Source: Paractinoplanes durhamensis (GTDB taxonomy: Bacteria > Actinomycetota > Actinomycetes > Mycobacteriales > Micromonosporaceae). From it: DNA of 64,000 nucleotides. The notes below the pieces were generated by a model that saw nothing but the letters and a program-made list of their open reading frames with translations, had not been told where the DNA came from and did not search any database. Both the position numbers and the translations under genes were made by a program. Below, piece by piece: positions 45,346 to 53,195 of the stretch. The stretch lies in assembly GCF_016862175.1 (NCBI RefSeq), contig NZ_BOML01000040.1, forward strand, positions 124,001 to 188,000. Reading direction: 5' to 3'. Every line of letters begins with the position of its first letter. The first letter of the stretch is position 1.

Positions 45346-45837
45346 ATGGCAGCCAGCCCGTCCTTCGACATCGTGAGCAAGGTCGACAGTCAGGAGGTCG
45401 ACAACGCGTTCAACCAGGCGGAGAAGGAGCTGGCCACCCGCTTCGACTTCCGGGGCACGGGCACGGTCGTCGCCAAGTCGGGGGAGAGTTTCACGATCAC
45501 GTCCGAGACCGAGGAGCGGGCCGTCGCCGCGCTCGACGTGTTCAAGGAGAAGCTGGTCAAGCGGAACATCTCGCTGAAGTCGCTGGACGCGGGGGAGCCG
45601 CGGCAGTCCGGCAAGACCTACAAGATCGACCTCAAGGTCGTCGAGGGGATCGAGTCCGACAAGGCCAAGGCGATCAGCAAGAAGATCCGCGACGAGGGCC
45701 CGAAGGGCGTGCAGGCGCAGATCCAGGGCGACCAGCTGCGGGTGACCGGCAAGAAGCGGGACGACCTGCAGGCCGTCATCACCCTGCTGAAGTCCGAGGA
45801 TTTCGGGGTCGCGCTCCAGTTCACCAATTACCGCTGA
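45346..45837 (+). CDS. YajQ-family nucleotide-binding protein
   Basis: A 163-residue YajQ/DUF520 protein with duplicated RRM-like halves ([16 protein letters not shown] at the start, [21 protein letters not shown] at the end). YajQ homologues in other bacteria bind c-di-GMP and act as effectors; binding here is not shown. A diguanylate-type signalling protein lies 2 kb away. CAGGAG precedes ATG 45346 by nine bases. Confidence 0.93.
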   Translation: MAASPSFDIVSKVDSQEVDNAFNQAEKELATRFDFRGTGTVVAKSGESFTITSETEERAVAALDVFKEKLVKRNISLKSLDAGEPRQSGKTYKIDLKVVEGIESDKAKAISKKIRDEGPKGVQAQIQGDQLRVTGKKRDDLQAVITLLKSEDFGVALQFTNYR

Positions 45838-45867
45838 CGCGGAGCCGTTCGGCGGCAGACTGGGGTG

Positions 45868-46170
45868 ATGAGCACCAGCACCTGGACCATGGTCGGCGGC
45901 GGTGTCGCCGGCTTGGCTCTGGTGGTGTTCGGCGTCGGGATGCTGATCACCGGACGCGCGCCGGATGCCACCGTGCGGTCGTTCCGCACCGTGCGTGAGG
46001 CCGGCCTCTATCACCTGCTGTTCGGGGCGGGCCTGGCGCTCGTGGTGCTGGGCACGGCCGTCCGGGTCGCCGTGGTGACGGTGTTGACCAGCGTGGCCGC
46101 GGTCGCCCTGGTCGGGGTGGCGGTGGTCCGGTTCCGGCCGCGCGGTCACCGGCGCCAGTTGAAGCAGTGA
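45868..46170 (+). CDS. Small three-segment membrane protein, unknown
   Basis: A 100-residue protein with three hydrophobic stretches (GVAGLALVVFGVGMLITG, YHLLFGAGLALVVLGTAV, VVTVLTSVAAVALVGVAVV) and a basic C-terminus. I do not recognise it. ATG 45868 is chosen; a GTG codon directly before it is in frame. It lies 30 bp after yajQ and 24 bp before the LysE gene, so it may be part of one transcription unit. Confidence 0.65.
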   Translation: MSTSTWTMVGGGVAGLALVVFGVGMLITGRAPDATVRSFRTVREAGLYHLLFGAGLALVVLGTAVRVAVVTVLTSVAAVALVGVAVVRFRPRGHRRQLKQ

Positions 46171-46193
46171 CCGGTAACGACTAGAAACGGCGT

Positions 46194-46829
46194 GTGGACC
46201 TGACGCACGCCGTTCTTTCATTCGCCGTGCTCGGCGCCCTGCTGACGATCACGCCGGGGCTGGACACCGCTCTCGTGCTCCGCGCCGCGGTGACCATGGG
46301 CCGCGGGCCGGCCTTCGCCACCGCGCTCGGCATCAATGCGGGCGCTCTCACCTGGGGTGCGGCCGCCGCGGTAGGGGTCTCGGCCCTGCTCACCGCGTCC
46401 CAGGTGGCCTACACGATCCTGCGGGTGGCCGGCGCCGCCTACATGATCTACCTGGGCGCGAAAATGATCTTGGCCGCCATAAAGCATGACAAAACGGACG
46501 TAGTGCTCGACAACGCCGCCCATGGCGCGACCTTCTGGTCCACCTTCGGGCGTGGTCTCCTCACCAACCTGCTCAACCCCAAGGTGGGCGCCTTCTACGT
46601 GGCGGTGCTGCCGCAGTTCATCCCGTCCGGCGAGTCCCCGCTCCTGGTCGGCCTGCTGCTGGCGCTGGTGCACGACGTCGAGGGCATCCTCTGGTTCGCC
46701 GCGATCATCCTGGGTGCCGGTGCCCTGCGCGGCCACCTGGCCCGCCGGAAGGTCCGGGCCGCCGTCGACGGCGGCACCGGTGCGGTCCTGCTCGGATTCG
46801 GCCTGAAGCTGGGCCTGTCGAGCCGATGA
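46194..46829 (+). CDS. LysE/RhtB-family amino-acid exporter
   Basis: A 211-residue, six-segment LysE-type translocator. TITPGLDTALVLRAAVTMGRGPAFATALGI in part matches the conserved first helices, and NLLNPKVGAFYVAVLPQF is the family block in the middle. It exports amino acids or derivatives, specific substrate unknown. GTG 46194 is the start with no ribosome-binding site; a -10-like TAGAAA is six bases upstream. Confidence 0.88.
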   Translation: MDLTHAVLSFAVLGALLTITPGLDTALVLRAAVTMGRGPAFATALGINAGALTWGAAAAVGVSALLTASQVAYTILRVAGAAYMIYLGAKMILAAIKHDKTDVVLDNAAHGATFWSTFGRGLLTNLLNPKVGAFYVAVLPQFIPSGESPLLVGLLLALVHDVEGILWFAAIILGAGALRGHLARRKVRAAVDGGTGAVLLGFGLKLGLSSR

Positions 46830-46863
46830 CGTGGTCCGACCGTCCTCGCGGGACCGTCGGCGA

Positions 46864-47196
46864 TCAGGAGTCCAGTCCCTGCTCCTCCAGCCACCGGGAG
46901 TGCGATTCCCAGGCGGCCTGCTTGCTGCTGCCCAGTGCGGTGCCGATCTGGGTCCACGAGGCACCGGCGCCGCGGGCCGAGCGCACCATGGACTGTCGGC
47001 CGTAGCCCGCCTTGCGGATGACGACCTCGCTGAGCGCGAGCATTTCCAGCGCCTCATCCTTACCGAGCGGCGGGGAGTTGCCGGCCGCTTCACCGGCCAT
47101 TGCGGCCAGTGCATCCCGCATCCTCAGTTCGTCGTACCGCGTTGTAGCGGTCGAGAGGGTGTGCTGTCGCTCCAGTTCGTCCGGTGATGCCGTCAT
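46864..47196 (-). CDS. Small helix-turn-helix protein
   Basis: A 110-residue protein with a C-terminal helix-turn-helix, GASWTQIGTALGSSKQAAWE, of a type common in small actinobacterial regulators, and a helical N-terminus. Targets are unknown. ATG 47196 sits six bases after CAAAGT (-10-like), with TTGACG 18 nt further upstream, so a leaderless transcript is likely. That -35 lies in a perfect palindrome (47222-47233), a candidate autoregulatory site. Confidence 0.7.
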   Translation of the reverse strand: MTASPDELERQHTLSTATTRYDELRMRDALAAMAGEAAGNSPPLGKDEALEMLALSEVVIRKAGYGRQSMVRSARGAGASWTQIGTALGSSKQAAWESHSRWLEEQGLDS

Positions 47197-47221
47197 AGGC
47201 CCACTTTGATCGTCAGGAACG

Positions 47222-47233
47222 CTTGACGTCAAG
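47222..47233. promoter_or_regulatory. Palindrome over the -35 of the small HTH gene
   Basis: CTTGACGTCAAG is a perfect 12-bp palindrome containing the minus-strand -35 TTGACG. A further CTTGAC half-site starts six bases on (47239-47244). Confidence 0.45.
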
Positions 47234-47390
47234 TGATCTTGACGAGGCAGAGACGAATTGCCCTCACTTACTTGTTTATATCCGGCGTAAAGCCGTCAAT
47301 TTTGCTGGGTGAAATCCGTGCCTAACCTCAGCCGTTCGGTCAGGATTTAGGTATGGGGGTCGCCGAGTCGCTCGTGCACACTGCCCATCG

Positions 47391-47403
47391 CACACCTGGT
47401 GTG
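47391..47403. promoter_or_regulatory. Palindrome upstream of the small secreted peptide gene
   Basis: CACACCTGGTGTG is a perfect 13-bp palindrome 54 bp before the peptide's ATG. No regulator is identified. The rest of 47245-47457 is AT-richer than its surroundings (for example TTGTTTATAT at 47272-47281), as expected for a promoter region. Confidence 0.35.
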
Positions 47404-47457
47404 GCACCATCATGTGACCCCCCACTGGGCACTTCTATAGACCCGCAGGAGCCGAAG

Positions 47458-47607
47458 ATGTTCACAAGGAAGCTGGGCCGCATGCTCGGCTTGGTCTTCG
47501 TCCTCGCCGCGACCGTCGGAGGGGTCGGCGCTGCGGCCGGGGCGCAATATCAGAGCGGTGCTCCCACTGCTGTTCAGGTGGCAGACTCCAGCATCACCTG
47601 GGAGTGA
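47458..47607 (+). CDS. Small secreted peptide (49 aa) upstream of the GGDEF-EAL gene
   Basis: A 49-residue product: basic start (MFTRKLGRML), hydrophobic core (GLVFVLAATVGGVGAAAG), a possible AGA cleavage site, and a mature part of only about 20 residues. GCAGGAG gives a well-spaced ribosome-binding site. I know no family. It lies 53 bp before the GGDEF-EAL gene with no terminator between, so the two are probably co-transcribed; a signal sensed by that membrane protein is possible but untested. Confidence 0.6.
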   Translation: MFTRKLGRMLGLVFVLAATVGGVGAAAGAQYQSGAPTAVQVADSSITWE

Positions 47608-47660
47608 CCGCGGAGCGGTGAGCGGCGCTGCGGTATCGCCTTGACCTGCGAGGGAGCATT

Positions 47661-50189
47661 ATGGCTGGGCGTCCTAGAGTGCGGCGTCGCTCTGCCCAGT
47701 ACGCATGGCTGATCACCAACCCTCTGGCGATCTTTGCGCTGATCTGTCTCGTCTCGTTCTGGGTGATTTATCCCCATTGGTATACGGCGTGGCCCGTCGG
47801 ACTACTTGCGCTCGTGCTTTACGTGGTCGCCGATATCGGCGTTCTCAATTTCGTGGTCGGGCGAAGCGTCTTCAAGGTCGCCCTCTCTGAGCTCCCGTTC
47901 GTGCTGGCGCTCTATTTCCTGACGCCACCGATGGTCATCTGCGTCGGCACGCTGGCCATGATCATCTGCCAGCTCCGCGCCTCGCTGCCGGCCACCAAGA
48001 TGTGGTTCAACGTCGCCAAGACGGCCGCCGGCGCCTCCATGGCACTGCTGGTGATCGCCGCCCTCCCCGACATCCGCGGGGCCGGCCCCGGCACCTGGGC
48101 GATCCTCTTCGCCGCCATGGCCGTCAGCTTCTTCTTCGAGATCGTCTGCCTGGCCTCGGTGATGGGCGTGGTGCAGGGCGTCCGCGCCGCGCAGGACGTG
48201 TTGAGCGCGATCTGGGCGCCGATGCTCCTCTCCGGCGTCAACGTCGTCGTCGGCCTGGTCTTCCTGGTCGCGCTCGACGCCACCTGGTGGGCGGCCATCC
48301 TGCTGACGGTGCTGGCCGCCGCCCTGGTTCTGGTGCTGCGCTCGCTGGCCGAGTTCTTCCGCCAGCACCGCACCCTCTCCGAGGTCTACGAGCTCACCCA
48401 GGCGATCCGCGAGGCGGGCACCGATTCGAGCCTGCCCGACGTGCTGCTCGGCCGGGTCCGCGCCCTGATGCGCGCGGAGTACGCGACGCTCTGGCTGGAG
48501 CCGCAGGGCCGCTATCCCGAGGTGCTGCTCACCGCCCGGGTGGAAAACAAGGGCCTGCTCGATCTGTCGACCACCCCGCCGTCGGTTCGCGAGCGCTCGA
48601 TCGCCGAGGGAAAGACGGTCGCGGTCGGCCGCCGCCTGGGCTCGGACACCGACCTTCGCCCGGCCCTGCAGGCCGCCAAGGTCAAGGATGTCGTCGTGGT
48701 ACCGCTGCGGTCCGGCCGCACCGCGATCGGCAGCCTCGAGGTGATCAACCGGATCGGCGAGACCCGGACCTTCCGCGACGCCGACGTCCAGGTGCTGGAG
48801 ACGGTCGCGGCGCATGCCGCGGTGGCGGTGGAAAACTCCCGCCTGGTCGAGCGGCTGCGCTACGACGCCTACCACGACCGGCTCACCGCGCTGCCCAACC
48901 GCCGCCGGATCACCGACGCGCTGGCCGAGTCGGTGAAGGTGCGCGCCGAGGAGGAGGTCGTCGCGGTCCTGCTCTTCGACGTCGACGGGCAGCGCGACGT
49001 GAACGAGTCGATGGGCCACGGCGCCGGCGACAAGCTGCTCGCCGAGGTGGCCGAGCGCCTGCGGGCGATCGCCGGCCCGGGCGCCCTGGTCGGCCGGATC
49101 GGCGGCGACGAGTTCGTGGTGACGCTGCGGGCCGAGAGCACCGACGCGACCGTGGAGCTGGCCACCCGGATGCGCGAGCAGATGCGCGGCCCGATGACGG
49201 TGGGGAAGCTGACGCTCGACGTGGACACCGCGGTCGGTGTCGCGGTCTACCCCGACCACGGTGGCGACCCGGAGACGCTGCTGCAGCGGGCCGAGCTGGC
49301 CGCGAATGCGGCCAAGGTCCTGCCATACGGGGTGCAGCTGTTCCACCCGGCCCTGGAGTCCCGCGCGGTCCGTCGCCTGGGCATCGCGGCCGACCTGCGC
49401 AAGGCCCTCGACAACGGCGATCTGGACGTCTACTTCCAGCCCAAGGTCACGCTCACCGACCGCCATCTGGTCGGGGTGGAGTGCCTGGCGCGCTGGCAGC
49501 ACCCGACCCACGGCGAGGTGTCCCCGGAAGACTTCGTGGCCGTCGCCGAGCACACCGGACAGCTCTCCAAGCTCACCGAGCGGGTGCTCACCGAGGGCCT
49601 GCGGCGCTGCCGGGAGTGGGCCGACGCCGACCGTCCGCTCTCCATCGCGGTCAACCTGTCGGTGCGCACCCTGCTCGACTCCCGCTTCCCCGACCAGGTC
49701 GAGGCGCTCCTGACCCAGTCCGGAGTGGCCGCCGCCCAGGTCACCTTCGAGATCTCCGAGCCGGGCATGCTCGGCGACATCGAGCGGGTGCTGCCCACCC
49801 TCTACCGCCTGCGCGATCTGGGCGTCCGCCTCAGCGTGGACGACTTCGGCACCGGTGCCTCGTCGCTGTCCTATCTGCGGCAGTGGCCGGTGCACGAGGT
49901 GAAGATCGACGACAGCTTCGTGCAGGGCATGGCCACCGACTCGGGCGATCTGGCGATCGTGCGGGCCGTGGTGAGCCTGTCCCGCGAATTCGGGCTGACG
50001 GTGGTGGCCGAGGGGGTGGAGAGCGAGCTGACCCTCGACCTGCTCGAAGAAATGGGCTGCGAGATAGGCCAGGGTTATCTGTTCTCCCGCCCTCTTCCCT
50101 ATGAGCGTCTGGAGGCCTGGTTCAGCGCCCAGACCGAGCCGGAATCGACCCCGACCGGAGAGGTCAGAAGGCTCCGCGCGGTTATCTGA
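47661..50189 (+). CDS. Membrane GAF-GGDEF-EAL cyclic-di-GMP signalling protein
   Basis: An 842-residue protein. About seven membrane segments (residues ~15-230) lead to a GAF-like domain (~255-400), a GGDEF domain and an EAL domain. The cyclase signature GGDEF is intact (481-485), but the substrate motif reads DVDGQRDVNESMGH, with Gln-Arg for Phe-Lys and Glu for Asp. The phosphodiesterase signature is ECL (607-609) instead of EAL; other catalytic parts remain (NLSV, DDFGTG, KIDDSF, AEGVE). So either activity could be reduced. GAGGGAG precedes the ATG. A putative secreted peptide gene lies upstream. Confidence 0.93.
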   Translation: MAGRPRVRRRSAQYAWLITNPLAIFALICLVSFWVIYPHWYTAWPVGLLALVLYVVADIGVLNFVVGRSVFKVALSELPFVLALYFLTPPMVICVGTLAMIICQLRASLPATKMWFNVAKTAAGASMALLVIAALPDIRGAGPGTWAILFAAMAVSFFFEIVCLASVMGVVQGVRAAQDVLSAIWAPMLLSGVNVVVGLVFLVALDATWWAAILLTVLAAALVLVLRSLAEFFRQHRTLSEVYELTQAIREAGTDSSLPDVLLGRVRALMRAEYATLWLEPQGRYPEVLLTARVENKGLLDLSTTPPSVRERSIAEGKTVAVGRRLGSDTDLRPALQAAKVKDVVVVPLRSGRTAIGSLEVINRIGETRTFRDADVQVLETVAAHAAVAVENSRLVERLRYDAYHDRLTALPNRRRITDALAESVKVRAEEEVVAVLLFDVDGQRDVNESMGHGAGDKLLAEVAERLRAIAGPGALVGRIGGDEFVVTLRAESTDATVELATRMREQMRGPMTVGKLTLDVDTAVGVAVYPDHGGDPETLLQRAELAANAAKVLPYGVQLFHPALESRAVRRLGIAADLRKALDNGDLDVYFQPKVTLTDRHLVGVECLARWQHPTHGEVSPEDFVAVAEHTGQLSKLTERVLTEGLRRCREWADADRPLSIAVNLSVRTLLDSRFPDQVEALLTQSGVAAAQVTFEISEPGMLGDIERVLPTLYRLRDLGVRLSVDDFGTGASSLSYLRQWPVHEVKIDDSFVQGMATDSGDLAIVRAVVSLSREFGLTVVAEGVESELTLDLLEEMGCEIGQGYLFSRPLPYERLEAWFSAQTEPESTPTGEVRRLRAVI

Positions 50190-50220
50190 GCAGCGGTTTT
50201 TCCTTAGTGGGGGAGTCGAT

Positions 50221-50249
50221 TTCACCCCTGCCCGAGGGTCGTGTAGCCT
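50221..50249 (+). promoter_or_regulatory. Promoter of the tRNA-Thr/tRNA-Met pair
   Basis: TTCACC (50221-50226), 17-nt spacer, TAGCCT (50244-50249), 34 bp before tRNA-Thr. Confidence 0.5.
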
Positions 50250-50283
50250 TACTCCTGCGCAACAAGCGAGTGATCGCGCGCAA

Positions 50284-50356
50284 GCCCCCTTAGCTCAGTC
50301 GGCAGAGCGTCTCCATGGTAAGGAGAAGGTCTACGGTTCGATTCCGTAAGGGGGCT
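50284..50356 (+). tRNA. tRNA-Thr (anticodon GGT)
   Basis: A 73-base cloverleaf: acceptor GCCCCCT/AGGGGGC, D-arm GCTC...GAGC, anticodon stem-loop CTCC-ATGGTAA-GGAG giving GGT, T-arm TACGGTTCGATTCCGTA. CCA is not encoded. It is the first of two tRNAs before rpmG, as in mycobacteria. Confidence 0.95.
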
Positions 50357-50418
50357 CTACCGGGTTCGTTCCCCGCCGCCGGCGCTGGCAAAGCTCCGGT
50401 TTGCGCCGAGCCTGGCTC

Positions 50419-50491
50419 GGCGGTGTAGCTCAGATGGCAGAGCAAGCGGCTCATAATCGCTGTGTCGCCGGTTCAAGTCCGGCCACCGCTA
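50419..50491 (+). tRNA. tRNA-Met (anticodon CAT, elongator type)
   Basis: A 73-base cloverleaf: acceptor GGCGGTG/CACCGCT with a terminal G-U pair, D-arm GCTC...GAGC, anticodon loop CTCATAA giving CAT, T-arm GCCGGTTCAAGTCCGGC. The paired 5' end and lack of three G-C pairs at the anticodon stem fit elongator rather than initiator. Confidence 0.93.
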
Positions 50492-50499
50492 CTTGCGAC

Positions 50500-50520
50500 G
50501 GGACCCTTCCCTGGGGTCCC
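50500..50520 (+). terminator. Short hairpin after tRNA-Met
   Basis: GGGACCC (50500-50506) and GGGTCCC (50514-50520) form a 7-bp stem, followed by ACTTTG. It probably ends the tRNA transcript. Confidence 0.5.
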
Positions 50521-50523
50521 ACT

Positions 50524-50553
50524 TTGCAGATCGGCCCCATCAGCGTCTACGCT
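50524..50553 (+). promoter_or_regulatory. Promoter of rpmG
   Basis: TTGCAG (50524-50529), 18-nt spacer, TACGCT (50548-50553), 44 bp before the rpmG start. Confidence 0.55.
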
Positions 50554-50597
50554 GTCAGGTCGTAAAGTAATCACAGTGAGCAGGAAGGCACCTTGCC

Positions 50598-50765
50598 GTG
50601 GCCAAGGCGACCGACGTCCGTCCGAAGATCACCCTGGCGTGTACGGAGTGCAAGGAGCGGAACTACATCACCCGGAAGAACCGGCGTAACGACCCCGACC
50701 GCGTCGAGCTGAAGAAGTTCTGCCCTCGGGATGGCCGGCACACCGTGCACCGCGAGACGCGCTAA
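50598..50765 (+). CDS. rpmG: 50S ribosomal protein L33
   Basis: A 55-residue L33 starting [19 protein letters not shown]. It is the zinc-binding (C+) form: CTEC near residue 15 and a second pair reduced to a single Cys in [13 protein letters not shown], with His residues nearby. It binds 23S rRNA near the E site. GTG is the start, preceded by AGGAAGG. It sits between tRNA-Met and hadA as in mycobacteria (rpmG2). Confidence 0.95.
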   Translation: MAKATDVRPKITLACTECKERNYITRKNRRNDPDRVELKKFCPRDGRHTVHRETR

Positions 50766-50841
50766 CTCGCACCAGCTTCACCCTGCGCCGTCCGGGCCCT
50801 TCCTCGAAGGGCCGCCGGGCGGCGCAGAGTAGTTTGTGGGC

Positions 50842-51291
50842 ATGCCCTTGGACCAATCCTTCGTCGGACGGACGTACCCGCCCACCGAGCCCTACCTCGT
50901 CGGGCGCGAGAAGATCCGCGAGTTCGCCCGCGCCATCGGCGCCACCGACCGGGAGTATGTCGACCCCGAAGCGGCCCGCGCGATCGGCTACCAGGACGTC
51001 GTCGCCCCGCCCACCTTCCCGATCATCATCACGATGGCGTCCAGCCACGCGCAGATCGTCGAGGACCCGGAGCTCGGCATCGACTACAGCCGAGTGGTGC
51101 ACGGCGACCAGAAGTTCGCCTACGCCCGCCCGATCGTGGCCGGCGATGCGCTGGTCTGCGTCAACACCGTCGAGGAGATCACCACCCGCGGCGGCCACGA
51201 CTTCATGACCACGCGCAGCGACGTCACGACCGAGGCCGGCGAGCCGGTCGTCACCGTGTGGGCCAAGCTCGTGCAGCGCGGGGAGGAGTGA
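50842..51291 (+). CDS. hadA: MaoC-like (3R)-hydroxyacyl dehydratase subunit A
   Basis: A 149-residue hot-dog-fold protein of the FAS1-like/HadA type (VGREKIREFARAIGATDREYVDP, APPTFPIIITM). HadA is the substrate-binding subunit that pairs with HadB to dehydrate (3R)-hydroxyacyl-ACP in fatty-acid elongation; it lacks the catalytic Asp-His. ATG 50842 is chosen because TAGTTT (50830-50835) lies six bases upstream, a leaderless arrangement; GTG 50836 would overlap that spacer. It is followed by hadB after two bases. Confidence 0.88.
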   Translation: MPLDQSFVGRTYPPTEPYLVGREKIREFARAIGATDREYVDPEAARAIGYQDVVAPPTFPIIITMASSHAQIVEDPELGIDYSRVVHGDQKFAYARPIVAGDALVCVNTVEEITTRGGHDFMTTRSDVTTEAGEPVVTVWAKLVQRGEE

Positions 51292-51293
51292 AC

Positions 51294-51683
51294 GTGTCGT
51301 TCGAGTCGCAGACCTTCCGGGTCACCCGGGCCGATCTGGTCCGCTACGCCGGTGCCTCCGGTGACTTCAACCCGATCCACTGGAGCGAGCGTTTCGCGAC
51401 CGGTGTCGGCCTGCCCGGCGTGATCGCCCACGGCATGTTCACGATGGCTCTGGTGGGCCGGGCGGTGACCGCCTGGGCCGGCGCTCCGGACGCGGTCGTC
51501 GAGTTCGGCGTGCGCTTCGCCCGGCCGGTTCCGGTGCCCGACACCGACGAGGGCACCGAGGTCGTCGTGACCGCCACGGTCAAGGGCGAGACCGAGGACG
51601 GCAACACCAAATTGGCGCTGACCGCGACCTGTCAGGGCGAGAAAGTTCTGTCCCTCGCGCAGGCGGTTGTACGGAAGCGGTAG
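51294..51683 (+). CDS. hadB: MaoC-like (3R)-hydroxyacyl dehydratase subunit B
   Basis: A 129-residue catalytic hot-dog subunit. The hydratase-2 motif is AGASGDFNPIHW, with catalytic Asp and His, and GLPGVIAHGMF follows. It forms the active heterodimer with HadA. GTG 51294 is preferred over GTG 51288 because GGAGGAG lies five bases upstream, at normal spacing. Mycobacteria carry a third gene, hadC, here; this window goes straight to tRNA-Trp. Confidence 0.9.
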   Translation: MSFESQTFRVTRADLVRYAGASGDFNPIHWSERFATGVGLPGVIAHGMFTMALVGRAVTAWAGAPDAVVEFGVRFARPVPVPDTDEGTEVVVTATVKGETEDGNTKLALTATCQGEKVLSLAQAVVRKR

Positions 51684-51689
51684 GGCGGG

Positions 51690-51719
51690 TTGGGCTAACC
51701 CGGTGTGAACCCGTACACT
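51690..51719 (+). promoter_or_regulatory. Promoter of tRNA-Trp
   Basis: TTGGGC (51690-51695), 18-nt spacer, TACACT (51714-51719). The predicted start lies about 70 bp before the tRNA; secE may be read from the same promoter. Confidence 0.5.
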
Positions 51720-51794
51720 GGTCCGCCGTGGGGCTGTGACCCCCTGAACTCGTCTGCGCACAGCAGGTGGAGTGCAGGGAAAGCCGCCTCGCAC

Positions 51795-51867
<73 letters not shown>

Positions 51868-51972
51868 CGCAACTCTCCTGACGTGCCCGCCCGGTGCGCG
51901 GTCCGCACGACCCCCGCGCCGGATCGAGCGCCGACGGGGGTCCACCACCACCGATCACGGAAGTAGGGCGGC

Positions 51973-52356
51973 ATGGCCGAGAGGAACCGACCCGGTGACG
52001 CCGGCGACCCGGCCGACGACGAGGTGTTTGACGATGCCGTCGCCGAGGACGTGGCCGACGACGAGGACGCCGACGGCGAGCCGGTAGGCCGTGGCGGCAC
52101 TGCCGTCCGCGAGCGGACCAAGGACGCCGAGGCGCCGAAGGCGAAGAAGGCCGCCCGGCGATCCGGGTTCTTCGGTCGCATCGGTGGTTTCTTCCGTGAG
52201 GTCGTCAGCGAGCTGCGTAAGGTCATTTGGCCGACCCGCAAGGAGTTGCTGACCTACACGACGATCGTGATCGCGTTCGTGACGATCATGACCGCCATCG
52301 TGGCTGTCCTGGACTACGGGTTCGGCAAGGGCATCCTCTGGGCGTTCGGCGGCTGA
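51973..52356 (+). CDS. secE: Preprotein translocase subunit SecE
   Basis: A 127-residue single-spanning SecE. The conserved amphipathic helix and cytoplasmic motif are FFREVVSELRKVIWPTRKEL, followed by one membrane helix (TIVIAFVTIMTAIVAVLDYG). The first ~60 residues are an acidic, disordered extension rich in Asp/Glu, longer than in most bacteria. It stabilises SecY. It is 48 bp upstream of nusG. Confidence 0.96.
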   Translation: MAERNRPGDAGDPADDEVFDDAVAEDVADDEDADGEPVGRGGTAVRERTKDAEAPKAKKAARRSGFFGRIGGFFREVVSELRKVIWPTRKELLTYTTIVIAFVTIMTAIVAVLDYGFGKGILWAFGG

Positions 52357-52404
52357 GCAGGCCCGCCGGAGTTCTTTCGAAGACTTATGTGGAAGTGAGC
52401 GAGC

Positions 52405-53130
52405 GTGCCTGAGTACGACGACGAGACCACGCCGGCCACCGACGAGCAGTCGTCGGTCGCCACGGTGGACGCCGACGAGTCGGTCGAGGCCGCCCCCGCC
52501 GAACCGGCCGAGGTGCCGGCCGCCGAGGACGACGAAGATTTCGACCCGGTGCAGGAGCTGCGGCAGAAGCTGCGCTACGCGCCCGGCGACTGGTACGTGG
52601 TGCACTCGTACGCCGGTTACGAGAACAAGGTCAAGACCAACCTCGAGACCCGGATCACGAGCCTCGACATGGAGGAGTTCATCTTCCAGGTCGAGGTGCC
52701 GACCCGCGAAGAGGTCGAGGTCAAGAACGGCAAGCGCCAGCAGGTCAACAACAAGGTCTTCCCGGGCTACATCCTGGTCCGGATGGATCTGACCCCCGAG
52801 TCCTACTCGTGTGTGCGCAACACGCCCGGCGTGACCGGCTTCGTGGGCGCCACCGACCGGGTCGACCGGCCGGCCCCGCTCTCCCTCGACGAGGTGCTGA
52901 AGTGGCTGGCACCGGCGGTCGAGACCGAGGAGAAGAAGGCCAAGCCCGAGATCAAGGTCCTCGACTTCGAGGTGGGCGACTCGGTCACGGTCACCGACGG
53001 CGCGTTCGCGTCGCTGCCGGCCTCGATCAGTGAAATCAATGCCGACCAGCAGAAGTTGAAGGTTCTGGTCTCCATCTTCGGTCGCGAGACGCCGGTGGAG
53101 CTCAACTTCAACCAGGTCACCAAGATCTGA
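52405..53130 (+). CDS. nusG: Transcription termination/antitermination protein NusG
   Basis: A 241-residue NusG: an acidic N-terminal tail (~50 residues, actinobacterial), the NGN domain that binds RNA polymerase ([19 protein letters not shown], then FPGYILVRM), and a C-terminal KOW domain ([16 protein letters not shown]). GTG is the start. In almost all bacteria rplK follows; here the next gene is rplA. Confidence 0.97.
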   Translation: MPEYDDETTPATDEQSSVATVDADESVEAAPAEPAEVPAAEDDEDFDPVQELRQKLRYAPGDWYVVHSYAGYENKVKTNLETRITSLDMEEFIFQVEVPTREEVEVKNGKRQQVNNKVFPGYILVRMDLTPESYSCVRNTPGVTGFVGATDRVDRPAPLSLDEVLKWLAPAVETEEKKAKPEIKVLDFEVGDSVTVTDGAFASLPASISEINADQQKLKVLVSIFGRETPVELNFNQVTKI

Positions 53131-53195
53131 CAGCACGTCAGTGGGAGGGGCTCCGACATCGGGGGCCCCGCCAACAACCACAGGAGTAATCAGAA
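53131..53195 (+). other. nusG-rplA junction where rplK would be expected
   Basis: Only 65 bp separate the nusG stop from the rplA ATG. They hold a GC-rich segment with GGGGC/GCCCC inverted complementarity (53149-53171) and the rplA ribosome-binding site (AGGAG, 53184-53188). No part of an L11 coding sequence is present here, nor did I find an L11-like product anywhere else in the window. Confidence 0.85.

Noticed and set aside
47272-47310. A WhiG/FliA-type flagellar sigma promoter near TAAAG before the peptide gene
   Set aside because: The -35-like TAAA is present, but no GCCGATAA-like -10 is found at the right distance.
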